Positions 42,832 through 50,930 of a stretch of 64,000 nt of DNA are shown here, in pieces. Source of the DNA: Desulfitobacterium hafniense DCB-2 (lineage in GTDB: Bacteria > Bacillota > Desulfitobacteriia > Desulfitobacteriales > Desulfitobacteriaceae); NCBI RefSeq assembly GCF_000021925.1, contig NC_011830.1, positions 334,501-398,500 of the forward strand, given 5' to 3'. Within the stretch, counting starts at the first letter, position 1. Every line of letters begins with the position of its first letter. The translations under genes were made by a program, and so were the position numbers. Below the pieces are notes generated by a model that was given only the letters and a program-made list of their open reading frames with translations, ran no database searches and was not told the origin of the DNA.

Positions 42832-44602
42832 CGGGGAAAGCAAGCATGAAACGACGCGCATTAAAAATACCCTCCGCCTTATCGCCTCCATGAAGCCCTA
42901 TTCCTTGGAGATGATAGCCACCATCGTCACCACCTTTTTAAAGCACATCGGGACAATCGGCTCCGCCGGCATCGTGGCCTACATGGCGGCCTTGGCCATG
43001 GAAGGCAGACTTTTGCCTGAATTCCGCGTGCTCTTCAGCTGGCTTTGTGTTTGTATTGTTTTGAGGGCTGTTATGTATTACGGAGAGATGTGGTTCGGTC
43101 ATGATGTAGCTTACCGGGTCTTGAGAGATTTCAGGATCAAGCTGTATGACAAGATGGAAACCATCTCGCCGGCCTTCGTTTTAAAGAAGCGTTCCGGTCA
43201 GATCGGGGCCACGCTGATGAGTGACGTCGAAATTCTGGAGTGGTTTCTGGCCCATACCTTCGGAAGCTTCCTGGTCGCGGTGGCAATTACGATCGTGCTG
43301 CTTGTCCTGCTGGCCAAGATTCATATCCTGCTTTCTCTGCTCATGATGATATTTTCCATATTAACCATATGGACACCCTTTCTGCTGCAGAAAAAGGCCG
43401 ATGAGCAGGGCAGGCAAGTCCGTGAAAAAGCAGCCGAAGCCAATGCGGTCACCATCGAAGGCATTCAGGGATTGCGCGAGCTGCTGACTCTGAATTATCT
43501 GGAGCGCTACAAAGGGAGAAATAAGGAGAGCATGCAGAGTCTCTACGATGCGCAATTGACATACGGTAAACGGGCGGGGACGGAGAGTGCCCTGATGCAG
43601 ATTTTTGTGGGGGTCTTTACTGTTGTCGTCATGGCTGTGACCGCCGTATTCGTATCTCAAAATGTTTTGGCTTTTGAGGTCTATCCCATGGTCGTCATGC
43701 TCTCCGCATTGCTGTTCAGCCCGATCATTGAAGTATGCGGCGTCGCCAGAAATCTTGGCAATGTTTTTGCCGCAGCCAACCGCATTCAGACGGTTTTTGA
43801 TACCGCTCCTGTCGTAAAAGACGATGGGAAGGATATGGATTGCTCCTCGCTTCAGCATAGGGTCGTCTTCGAGCATGTTTCATTTCGCTATGATGATGAC
43901 CTGGACAAGGTCCTGGACAATGTGAGCTTTGCCATAGAGCCAGGCCAGACTGTTGCCCTGGTCGGCCCCTCCGGTGCCGGCAAAAGCACATGTATCAACC
44001 TCCTGCTGCGTTATTGGGATGCTGAAGGCGGTTCCATACGCATAGGCGGCGTCGATATCCGCCACATGTCTCTGGATAACCTGCGTGACTTAACCGCGGC
44101 GGTTCTGCAGGATGTTTTTCTTTTTAATGTTTCCATCAGGGAGAATATCAGGCTGGGCAGGCCGGAGGCGACGGATGGGGAAATTGAAGAAGCGGCCAAA
44201 GCGGCCTATGCTCATGATTTCATTATGGAGCTGCCCAATGGGTACGATACGATTGCCGGGGAACGGGGTTTTTGTCTTTCCGGGGGACAGCGGCAGCGTA
44301 TCGCTATTGCCCGTGCCGTACTGAAAAACCCGCCGATCCTTGTCTTGGACGAGGCCGTTTCCAGTCTGGACAGTGAGAACGAGAAATTTATTCAGCAGGC
44401 GCTGCATGATAAATTAGGCGACAGAACCACGGTTGTCGTTGCCCATCGCCTGTCCACGATTATGGCTGCGGACAAGCTGGTGGTGCTCGACAAAGGCCGC
44501 GTCGTGCAGGTTGGGCATCACAGCGAATTGATCGCTCAGGAAGGCTTTTACAAAGATCTGGTTGCCAATCAGGTTGATAAGAGCGGATTGTTGAAGTCGT
44601 GA
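42824..44602 (+). CDS. ABC half-transporter, TMD-NBD fusion (IrtB/YbtQ-like)
   Basis: A 592-residue partner: transmembrane part ~1-310, ATPase with Walker A GPSGAGKST, NVSIRENIRLGRPEATDGE, signature LSGGQRQ and Walker B ILVLDEAVSSLDSEN. ATG 42824 lies inside the end of the previous gene after GAGGGGATGAGAACA. Both ATP sites look intact in the pair. See the preceding entry for the question of direction. Confidence 0.88.
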   Translation: MPNGESKHETTRIKNTLRLIASMKPYSLEMIATIVTTFLKHIGTIGSAGIVAYMAALAMEGRLLPEFRVLFSWLCVCIVLRAVMYYGEMWFGHDVAYRVLRDFRIKLYDKMETISPAFVLKKRSGQIGATLMSDVEILEWFLAHTFGSFLVAVAITIVLLVLLAKIHILLSLLMMIFSILTIWTPFLLQKKADEQGRQVREKAAEANAVTIEGIQGLRELLTLNYLERYKGRNKESMQSLYDAQLTYGKRAGTESALMQIFVGVFTVVVMAVTAVFVSQNVLAFEVYPMVVMLSALLFSPIIEVCGVARNLGNVFAAANRIQTVFDTAPVVKDDGKDMDCSSLQHRVVFEHVSFRYDDDLDKVLDNVSFAIEPGQTVALVGPSGAGKSTCINLLLRYWDAEGGSIRIGGVDIRHMSLDNLRDLTAAVLQDVFLFNVSIRENIRLGRPEATDGEIEEAAKAAYAHDFIMELPNGYDTIAGERGFCLSGGQRQRIAIARAVLKNPPILVLDEAVSSLDSENEKFIQQALHDKLGDRTTVVVAHRLSTIMAADKLVVLDKGRVVQVGHHSELIAQEGFYKDLVANQVDKSGLLKS

Positions 44603-44630
44603 TCAAAATTCAATTAATCAGAAAAGCGGT

Positions 44631-45389
44631 GTGAGCAAATTGGCTATCATCAATGATTACTGGAGCACCCAAGCGGAAGCCTTTACAGAAATCAGTGTCG
44701 ATGAATTAACAAGTGAGAAGAACGCGCTCTGGAAAAGCATCCTGAAACCCTTTGTTCAGACTGATCGAAAACTGGAGATTTTGGATGTAGGGTGTGGCGC
44801 CGGTTTCTTTGAGATTTTTCTGAGCTGCCTGGGCCACCACGTCACTGCCGTAGATTTTAACGGTAAAATGCTGGCAGAGGCTCGTAAAAATATAGAGAAG
44901 CTGGGCAGACCGGAGCTGACCAAGCTGATGCAGATGGACGCGCAGAACCTGGCGTTCCAGGATTCTGTATTTGATATTGTGATCAGCAGAAATATGACTT
45001 GGGTATTAGAGAACCCGCAACGTGCTTATGGTGAATGGCTCCGTGTTCTTAAGCCCCACGGGAAGCTGATTAACTTCGACGCCAACTGGTTCCTGCATCT
45101 GCGTGACGACACAGCGAGACGTAACTTTGAGGAAGGGCAGGCCGCTGTGGTTGAACATGGTTTTGAGCTCAAAGAAAGTGATCATGGCGGGGAGCTGGAC
45201 AATATCTTCAGGGAGCTGCCCCTTTCCGGCTGCTGGCGGCCGCAGTGGGATTTTATGACCCTCGCCAATATGGGCTGTGAAGAGATTGCTGTGAAGTTCA
45301 GCCTTCCCAAAGGATTGTATGATGAATATTATGAGCAATTATATAAGGCAATTCCGACATTCATGCTCTGTGCGGTGAAGACAGGCTGA
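44631..45389 (+). CDS. Class I SAM-dependent methyltransferase (2)
   Basis: A ~252-residue methyltransferase, last gene of the main metal operon. ILDVGCGAGFFEIFLSCLG is motif I; VISRNMTWVLENPQRAYGEWLRVLKPHGKLINFDANW parallels the first methyltransferase (34943-35716). Both share about the same length and a Trp/Asp-rich middle absent from generic family members. GTG 44631 or TTG 44640 is the start; neither has a strong ribosome site. Having one paralogue at each end of the operon hints at a two-step modification. Confidence 0.87.
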   Translation: MSKLAIINDYWSTQAEAFTEISVDELTSEKNALWKSILKPFVQTDRKLEILDVGCGAGFFEIFLSCLGHHVTAVDFNGKMLAEARKNIEKLGRPELTKLMQMDAQNLAFQDSVFDIVISRNMTWVLENPQRAYGEWLRVLKPHGKLINFDANWFLHLRDDTARRNFEEGQAAVVEHGFELKESDHGGELDNIFRELPLSGCWRPQWDFMTLANMGCEEIAVKFSLPKGLYDEYYEQLYKAIPTFMLCAVKTG

Positions 45390-45404
45390 GAAAATTATAA
45401 AAAA

Positions 45405-45449
45405 TATCCCCCCAAGGGGCTTGCAGGATAAGGAAAGAATTGTTAAGCT
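45405..45449 (+). promoter_or_regulatory. Metal-type operator and promoter, copy 3
   Basis: TATCCCCCC (45405-45413), AAGGGGC, -35 TTGCAG (45421-45426), 17-bp spacer, -10 TAAGCT (45444-45449). It lies directly after the second methyltransferase gene. Confidence 0.75.
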
Positions 45450-45507
45450 AGGCTTAGATTCAGGAGTTGACGATGGATGGGAATTGTCACCCTATCATAG
45501 TATAACG

Positions 45508-45562
45508 AAGACCATGGAGGTCTGTTTACCCTAACTAGAGGGCGGACACTCCATGGTCTTTT
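45508..45562 (+). ncRNA. Conserved leader hairpin, copy B
   Basis: AAGACCATGGAG (45508-45519) pairs perfectly with CTCCATGGTCTT (45549-45560). A45548 is bulged, GTCT (45520-45523) pairs with GGAC (45544-45547), CCCT/AGGG closes the loop, T4 follows. Relative to copy A the G-U pair below the bulge is G-C, a compatible change. Confidence 0.7.
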
Positions 45563-45739
45563 GGCATTGCATTGGATTTTCATCAGGTTGTTAGGTTCTC
45601 AAATCCTGATATTGGATTTCCTTGGCAGGATTCAATATACCTTCTCTTCTTGCTCATTTTTTGGTCCCATTTGGGTCTGGGATCAATAAAATGGGTTTCT
45701 TTTCTAAACTGGCTTGTTTTAAAAAAATAGGCTTGAGTG

Positions 45740-45899
45740 TATAGATGGGAAGCTTGGTAATACAATCAATAGAATTAAAACCTATCGGGATATCACCCTG
45801 CCGGAAGAAGAAAAGCTTAAGGGCTATATTAAAGCACTGGCGGGGACGGCTCTATCTATGAAGCTATCGATAAGAATATTAAGGATATTGGAAAAATAA
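45740..45899 (+). other. Possible coding relic between duplicated control regions
   Basis: One frame reads NTINRIKTYRDITLPEEEKL then KGYIKALAG, and with a one-base shift continues as DGSIYEAIDKNIKDIGK. It looks like the frameshifted tail of a helical, charged protein. There is no start codon or ribosome site and I do not recognise the family. Confidence 0.3.
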
Positions 45900-45942
45900 T
45901 ACCCCTGGGGGGCTTGTAGGATAAGAGAAGAATTGTTAATTT
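45900..45942 (+). promoter_or_regulatory. Metal-type operator and promoter, copy 4
   Basis: TACCCCTGGGGGGC (45900-45913) has the long tract on the opposite arm compared with the other copies. -35 TTGTAG (45914-45919), 17-bp spacer, -10 TAATTT (45937-45942). Confidence 0.7.
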
Positions 45943-46008
45943 ATAGATAGCTTTTTGAAAGTTCTCAGCGAGATTATTTCAGTGTAGGTAAATCTTCATA
46001 GTGTAACG

Positions 46009-46062
46009 AAGACCATGGAGGTCTTTTTCCCTAATATAGGGAGGATACTTCATGGTCTTTTT
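46009..46062 (+). ncRNA. Conserved leader hairpin, copy C
   Basis: AAGACCATG (46009-46017) pairs with CATGGTCTT (46051-46059). A46047 is bulged. G46021 pairs with U46046 where copies A and B have G-C or U-A at equivalent places. CCCT/AGGG closes a 5-nt loop; T5 follows. About 220 bp without a gene separate it from the FecB-type gene. Confidence 0.7.
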
Positions 46063-46289
46063 GTAATATTTAGTGAGAAATCCGATTCTTTTGGTGATTT
46101 CAGTTTGACTGATATTGATATTGGATTCCCTTGGCAGGGTTCAATATACCTTCTCTTCCTTGCTCATTATTGATCTTTTTGGGTCAGAGATTAATAAATG
46201 AGTTTTTTCTTAAACAATAAAGTTCAGCATAATGCTGTCTAAAACATATATAAGAATATTTAAAAAAGTAAAAAGAGGAGATGAATGTT

Positions 46290-47411
46290 TTGAAAAAATG
46301 GTTGCTATTTTTGATGATTCCGCTTCTTATTCTGACAGGATGCGCAAGTCAGGTATCTCAGAATCCCGGTCAGGAAGACGGCGGTAAAGAGAATAGTGCA
46401 GAGAAAAGTACACAGGTGATTGCCGATATGATGGGAAGAGAAGTGGAGGTGCCGACAAAGATAAACTCCATCATCTGTACCGGTGCCGGTGCTCTGCGGC
46501 TGATCGCTTATGCCCAGGCCACGGATCTCGTGATTGGCATTGAAGATACCGACAAGAGCGGAGTGATAGGGCGGCCTTATAACTATGTTTATCATGATCA
46601 GTTCAAAGACCTCCCCAGTATCGGCAAGGGCGGCGGCCGAGGCTATACCGCCTATGAAGAGCAGATAATCGCCCTGCAGCCGGATGTCATTTTCTGTAGT
46701 TATACCAGTGACGCTCTTGACCAGCTTGCCGCCAAGACAGGTATTCCTGTAGTATCTACCGCTATTCAGGGCAATTTATTTGAAGAAAATACCGTTGAAT
46801 CCCTGAAATTAATAGGTGAAATATTGGGGAAAGAAGAACGCTGTGCTGAGGTGATTGCTTATCTGGGCCAATATGAGGCCGACCTCAATAACCGTACTAA
46901 GGATATTCCGGAGGCAGACAAACCGACGGTGTATGCCGGGGCTATATCCAATCAGGGGGGCCGGGGATTTGCCGGAACCTACGGTGGCTTGGGCCCCCTT
47001 AAAGCGATTAATGTCAGTGGTGTCATGGATGAGGTAGGAAAGAAAGAAGGCTTTGAAGTGGATTGGGAACAGATTCAGGTCTGGGATCCTGATGTTATCT
47101 TCCTTGACCCCGGCAATATAAGTCTGGTCAATGAAGAATATGCAAAGAAGCCCGATTATTTCAATTCTCTGCGCGCGGTGACAGAAGAAAATGTTTACTC
47201 GATCATCAGCTTTAATAATTATACGACCAATATTGAAACGGCAATTGCCGATGCCTACTATGCGGGTAAGGTACTGTTCCCCGAGAAGTTTGCCGACATT
47301 GATATGGAGGCTAAAGTGGATGAGATCTATAAAAAGTTCTTAGGAAAGGGGATCTATGCCGATATGAAGGAGGCTGGATTATCCTTTGGAAAGATTACAC
47401 TTGGTCAATAA
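46290..47411 (+). CDS. FecB/BtuF-type ABC substrate-binding lipoprotein
   Basis: A 373-residue receptor for iron-siderophore, cobalamin or related chelates. Lipobox LTGC. VIADMMGREVEVPTKINSIICTGAGALRLIAYA is the family opening; ALQPDVIFCSYTSDALDQLAAKTGIPVVS and WDPDVIFLDPGN are the lobe motifs. TTG 46290 lies 9 bp after GAGGAG; the ATG at 46281 abuts that site and would be poorly spaced. First gene of fecBCD-fmdE. The two regulated promoters upstream tie it to metal control. Confidence 0.88.
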   Translation: MKKWLLFLMIPLLILTGCASQVSQNPGQEDGGKENSAEKSTQVIADMMGREVEVPTKINSIICTGAGALRLIAYAQATDLVIGIEDTDKSGVIGRPYNYVYHDQFKDLPSIGKGGGRGYTAYEEQIIALQPDVIFCSYTSDALDQLAAKTGIPVVSTAIQGNLFEENTVESLKLIGEILGKEERCAEVIAYLGQYEADLNNRTKDIPEADKPTVYAGAISNQGGRGFAGTYGGLGPLKAINVSGVMDEVGKKEGFEVDWEQIQVWDPDVIFLDPGNISLVNEEYAKKPDYFNSLRAVTEENVYSIISFNNYTTNIETAIADAYYAGKVLFPEKFADIDMEAKVDEIYKKFLGKGIYADMKEAGLSFGKITLGQ

Positions 47412-47451
47412 GGGGAGTAAGCTTCACTACCGGGAAGCTTACGGAAAGTAT

Positions 47452-48477
47452 ATGGCCAGAAAAAGGTTTGTCATCCTGGTACTGATTGCCCTGCTGCTTG
47501 GTGTGGCTTTGTTTTCGATTACAGCCGGCTCTGCCGGTCTGACTCTGGGAGAGGTCTTCAGGACATTCATGGGTACAGGCACGGCTCAGGCCCAGGCCAT
47601 TGTTTGGAATGTACGCCTGCCCCGCATCCTTACCGCCATCGTGGTGGGGGGAGCCTTGGCTCTGGCAGGCTGTGTCATGCAAAGTGTGCTGCGCAATCCC
47701 CTGGCCTCGTCATCAACCTTAGGCATCTCTCATGGGGCTGCTTTCGGGGCTGCCATTGCTATCGTTTATTTTAGCGCGGGTTCTCAGCATAATGCTGCGG
47801 GAAGCGGAGCCATCAGTATTACCAACCCCTATCTGGTCACAGCATGCGCTTTTATGGGGGGGATGATTTCCGTATTCGTTATTTTAGTCTTGTCCCGGAT
47901 CAAAACTGTTACCCCTGCCGCCATGGTCTTAGCCGGCGTCGCTCTTTCTTCTCTGTTTCGCGGGGGGGTTGCCTTGGTTCAATACTTTGCCGACGATGTG
48001 GCGTTGGCTTCGGCAGTCTATTGGACTTTTGGCGATCTTGGACGCACCAGCTGGCATGAAATTGGGCTGATCCTTATCATTCTTGGTCCGACTTTTGTCT
48101 ATTTTATGTTTAACAGCTGGAGTTACAATGGGATACAAAGTGGATCGCAGACGGCACGGAGTTTGGGGATCCATGTGGATCAGCTGATTATAGTCAGTAT
48201 GGTGCTGGCTGCCCTGCTGGCGGCCAGTGCGGTATCTTTCGTGGGCATTATTGATTTTGTGGGGTTGGTGGCACCCCATATGGTCAGAAAGTTTGTGGGC
48301 AGCGATTACCGGTTTTTACTGCCGGCTTCCATGCTGGCCGGGGCTTGCATCCTGCTGCTAAGTGATCTTTGTTCCCGAACCATCATAGCCCCCATCGTGC
48401 TGCCTATTGGTGCCATAACCTCATTTCTCGGTGCACCGCTGTTCATCTATCTCATTTACAAGGGGGCGAAAAAATAA
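47452..48477 (+). CDS. FecCD/BtuC-type ABC permease
   Basis: A 341-residue permease with about ten helices. VRLPRILTAIVVGGALALAGCVMQSVLRNPLASSSTLGISHGAAFG and IDFVGLVAPHMVRKFVGSDYR are FecCD hallmarks; the latter contacts the ATPase. ATG 47452 is chosen because it begins right at the first helix; the open frame extends back to 47386 and overlaps the receptor gene, with no better ribosome site. It probably works as a homodimer. Confidence 0.9.
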   Translation: MARKRFVILVLIALLLGVALFSITAGSAGLTLGEVFRTFMGTGTAQAQAIVWNVRLPRILTAIVVGGALALAGCVMQSVLRNPLASSSTLGISHGAAFGAAIAIVYFSAGSQHNAAGSGAISITNPYLVTACAFMGGMISVFVILVLSRIKTVTPAAMVLAGVALSSLFRGGVALVQYFADDVALASAVYWTFGDLGRTSWHEIGLILIILGPTFVYFMFNSWSYNGIQSGSQTARSLGIHVDQLIIVSMVLAALLAASAVSFVGIIDFVGLVAPHMVRKFVGSDYRFLLPASMLAGACILLLSDLCSRTIIAPIVLPIGAITSFLGAPLFIYLIYKGAKK

Positions 48478-48479
48478 AT

Positions 48480-49259
48480 ATGCTGAAAGTTCAGGAGCTA
48501 AGCTTTCAATATGGCTCCCGCCTTGTCCTGGAGGATATGCATTTCGAGGCTCCCTACGGACATTGTGTGGCCATTCTGGGCAATAACGGCGCAGGAAAAA
48601 GCACCTTGATCAAATGCCTCAATAGAATACTGTCCCCACGCTCTGGCCAGGTTCTTCTGGATGAACGGGATTTGTGCAGCATGTCCCGCACCAATGTGGC
48701 GAAAGAGATGGCTTATGTAGCCCAGCATAGTGAAACCGCACGGTTTACGGTTTATGATGCGGTGATGCTGGGACGCAAACCCTATATCAGGTTCAGTCCT
48801 ACGGAAGCAGATTATGAGATCGTTCATGGCATGATCGAAAAGTTGGAATTAAGCCAGATGTCGTTGGCTTATATCGATGAGCTTTCCGGCGGGGAACTGC
48901 AAAAAGTCATGCTGGCCCGGGCTTTGACCCAACAGCCTAAAGTGCTGTTGCTGGATGAACCGACGAGCAATCTGGATTTGAAAAATCAGCATGATATGCT
49001 TGGCTTGGTAGGGAAAATTGCCAAGGAGGAAAACATCTGTGTCCTCATGGTCATTCATGATCTGAATCTTGCCCTGCGCTATTGCGACCGGTTTCTCTTT
49101 ATTAAAGACGGAGGAATTTATGCCTATGGCGACGAAGAAATTATGAATGCCAAGGTTATCGGCGAAGTGTACGGCATACCGGTGGCTATAGAATATGCCC
49201 ATGGGGCCAAAATAGTCGTGCCCTTCCCTGAACAAGGTGTTAAAGCGAATAAAGCATAA
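48480..49259 (+). CDS. FecE/BtuD-type ABC ATP-binding protein
   Basis: A 259-residue ATPase: Walker A GNNGAGKST, Q-loop YVAQHSE, GRKPYIRFSPTEADYE (typical FepC/FecE), signature LSGGELQ, Walker B LLLDEPTSNLD, switch VIHDLNLALRYCDR. ATG 48480 comes 3 bp after the permease stop. It completes the importer. Confidence 0.92.
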   Translation: MLKVQELSFQYGSRLVLEDMHFEAPYGHCVAILGNNGAGKSTLIKCLNRILSPRSGQVLLDERDLCSMSRTNVAKEMAYVAQHSETARFTVYDAVMLGRKPYIRFSPTEADYEIVHGMIEKLELSQMSLAYIDELSGGELQKVMLARALTQQPKVLLLDEPTSNLDLKNQHDMLGLVGKIAKEENICVLMVIHDLNLALRYCDRFLFIKDGGIYAYGDEEIMNAKVIGEVYGIPVAIEYAHGAKIVVPFPEQGVKANKA

Positions 49260-49316
49260 TGTAAAGAGCATAATGCATCATCATAAAGCATCAATTAAGG
49301 AAAGGAATAGGTGATT

Positions 49317-49841
49317 ATGGATAAGCAGTTGTGGGAAAAGGCGGTGGCCTTTCATGGTCATGAATGTCCGGGGTTAGCGATTGGTTTCAGAGCATGTGAA
49401 GCAGTTCAGGAAAAAATGGGCCTTAAGTTTTCTCAGGATGAGGAAGTCGTGTGTGTAACGGAAAATGATGCCTGCGGAGCAGACGCCGTGCAGGTGATTA
49501 CGGGGTGCAGCTTTGGTAAAGGTAATCTGATCTATCGCGGCACCGGGAAAATGGCCTTCAGCTTCTTCAGCAGAAACACCGGAGAAAGTATGCGCATCGT
49601 TCTTAAGCCCTCTTCAAGTGAAATGGATCGTCAGGAACGTCAAAACTATATCCTGACTGCTCCTATGGATGATGTCTTTGAGTTTAAAAAGCCTGGTTTT
49701 ACCTTGCCTAAGCAGGCCCGCCTCTTTAAGACGGTGATCTGTGAAGTCTGCGGAGAAGGCGCGCCTGAGCATAAAATGAGGCTCCAGGAGGGGAAAAAGG
49801 TGTGTCTCGATTGCTTTGAGGATTATTCAAGAGGATATTGA
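49317..49841 (+). CDS. FmdE family protein with C-terminal zinc finger
   Basis: A 174-residue protein. Residues ~1-120 form the FmdE domain (AFHGHECPGLAIGFRACEAVQ, ENDACGADAVQVITGCSFGKGNL) with conserved His-x-Cys-Pro and Cys residues; the C-terminus adds CEVCGEGAPEHKMRLQEGKKVCLDC, a treble-clef zinc finger. FmdE is named from formylmethanofuran dehydrogenase operons, but bacterial members commonly sit beside metal transporters and their function is unsettled. ATG 49317 follows AAAGGAATAGGTGATT. Confidence 0.88.
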   Translation: MDKQLWEKAVAFHGHECPGLAIGFRACEAVQEKMGLKFSQDEEVVCVTENDACGADAVQVITGCSFGKGNLIYRGTGKMAFSFFSRNTGESMRIVLKPSSSEMDRQERQNYILTAPMDDVFEFKKPGFTLPKQARLFKTVICEVCGEGAPEHKMRLQEGKKVCLDCFEDYSRGY

Positions 49842-49894
49842 TAGTCAAGCCTTGGGACAGAGTTCATTTGAAAATTGTAAATTGTTTTTTAGAT

Positions 49895-49922
49895 AACCCC
49901 GTAGTTGTATTGGCTGCGGGGC
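49895..49922 (+). terminator. Terminator after the metal island
   Basis: CCCCGTAG pairs with CTGCGGGG (49915-49922) with one G-U pair, followed by a short pyrimidine run. The 190 bp up to 50113 hold no gene. Confidence 0.5.
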
Positions 49923-50113
49923 TTCTTGTGCCCAACAATTTGTCCAAACAAAAGGTGGTTTTTCTTTGAATTTTTATGCTAAGAATTTACTTGCGAAAAT
50001 GGTATAATGGGTTTGTCTGGAAAAGTGTACACTAGTATGAGCGTTTTGAACGTATCGAATCCTGAAGGATTGGGGAGGGGGGAGACCCTCCTTTAGGGGA
50101 TTATGTGTAGGGG

Positions 50114-50422
50114 ATGGTTAACGTGAACTTAGACAAAAGACTAGTGGAGAGTATCCAAAACATTGGGCAAAAATATGCAGTTGAAAGAATTATTCTCTTC
50201 GGCTCCCGTGCCAGAGGAGATAATAAAGGGCTTAGTGATATTGATTTGGTCATTTTTCCACTGCCTGAATTCGATAAACGAGGAAGCCTTCTTAGTGAGT
50301 TCGATGACCTAAGAACCCTTTTGAAATTAGATATCTTATTCCACGATAAACATATGGATTCACGTTTGCTGGAAAATATCAAGAAAGAAGGTGTTACCCT
50401 CTATGAGCGAACCCTACACTAA
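50114..50422 (+). CDS. MNT-type nucleotidyltransferase (antitoxin MntA-like)
   Basis: A 102-residue minimal nucleotidyltransferase. RIILFGSRARGDNKGLSDIDLVIF carries the GSxxRG and DxD catalytic motifs. Members paired with HEPN proteins modify or block the HEPN RNase. It overlaps the following gene by 20 bp. HI0073 of Haemophilus is the classical relative. Confidence 0.88.
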   Translation: MVNVNLDKRLVESIQNIGQKYAVERIILFGSRARGDNKGLSDIDLVIFPLPEFDKRGSLLSEFDDLRTLLKLDILFHDKHMDSRLLENIKKEGVTLYERTLH

Positions 50423-50801
50423 GTTAGATAATTTTGAGAAAGCATATGCGCGACTCAAAGAGGGAAGTAACCGGTATGACGGAAATGATGATTTAATGAG
50501 AGATGGATTAATACAGCGTTTTGAGTTTACTTTCGAGTTAGCATGGAAAACTTTGCAGGCCGTCTTTGAGGACGAAGGGTTAATCGGTCTAAATTCTCCA
50601 AAGAGAATCTTACGAGAGGCCTTCGCCACTGAAGTCATTGGGAATGAGGAGTTATGGCTTTCCATGCTGGACGATAGGAATGCTACTGTTCATATTTACA
50701 ACGAAATGACTGCAGTAAGGATTTGTCAAGATATAAAGGGAAAATATGTCCCTGCTTTTGGTGAATTAGTAGAACGAATTCGAGAACGGTTAAGTGAGTA
50801 G
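50403..50801 (+). CDS. HEPN-family partner (HI0074-like)
   Basis: A 132-residue helical protein of the nucleotidyltransferase substrate-binding (HI0074) family: LIQRFEFTFELAWKTLQAVF and LDDRNATVHIYNE. The latter holds RNATVH, the R-x4-H motif of HEPN RNases. ATG 50403 lies within the MNT gene. The pair is probably a toxin-antitoxin module. Confidence 0.87.
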   Translation: MSEPYTKLDNFEKAYARLKEGSNRYDGNDDLMRDGLIQRFEFTFELAWKTLQAVFEDEGLIGLNSPKRILREAFATEVIGNEELWLSMLDDRNATVHIYNEMTAVRICQDIKGKYVPAFGELVERIRERLSE

Positions 50802-50848
50802 TTCGTCCACGGTGATACTATGAAATAGAATAAGCATTCGTAAGTACG

Positions 50849-50898
50849 AAAAGGCCCCTTGCCAGGGAAAATGAGTTCACCGGCAAGGGGTCTTTTTA
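50849..50898. terminator. Strong bidirectional terminator
   Basis: AAAAGGCCCCTTGCC (50849-50863) pairs with GGCAAGGGGTCTTTT (50882-50896). It separates the HEPN gene (+) from the YjfB-like gene (-). Confidence 0.9.
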
Positions 50899-50930
50899 GC
50901 TTATAGATAAGTGGGGGTATAAGGATATCC

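Larger units (their letters stand above)
45395..46215 (+). repeat. Tandem duplication of the control region
   Basis: Two units, about 45395-45730 and 45888-46215, share in the same order the C/G-tract operator, promoter, hairpin element, and then a downstream block with GATATTGGATT, CCTTGGCAGG and TTCAATATACCTTCTCTTC (45608-45649 and 46114-46158). They have diverged, mostly outside these blocks. Both precede fecBCD-fmdE. Confidence 0.75.

Noticed and set aside
34344..46062. Leader hairpins as NiCo (czcD), Moco or cobalamin riboswitches
   Set aside because: The conserved blocks of these families are absent; the elements are single bulged hairpins of about 50 nt.
33764..46062. The repeated hairpins as a CRISPR array or mobile MITE
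   Set aside because: Spacing is irregular over 12 kb, there are no spacers, no terminal target duplications and no cas genes.
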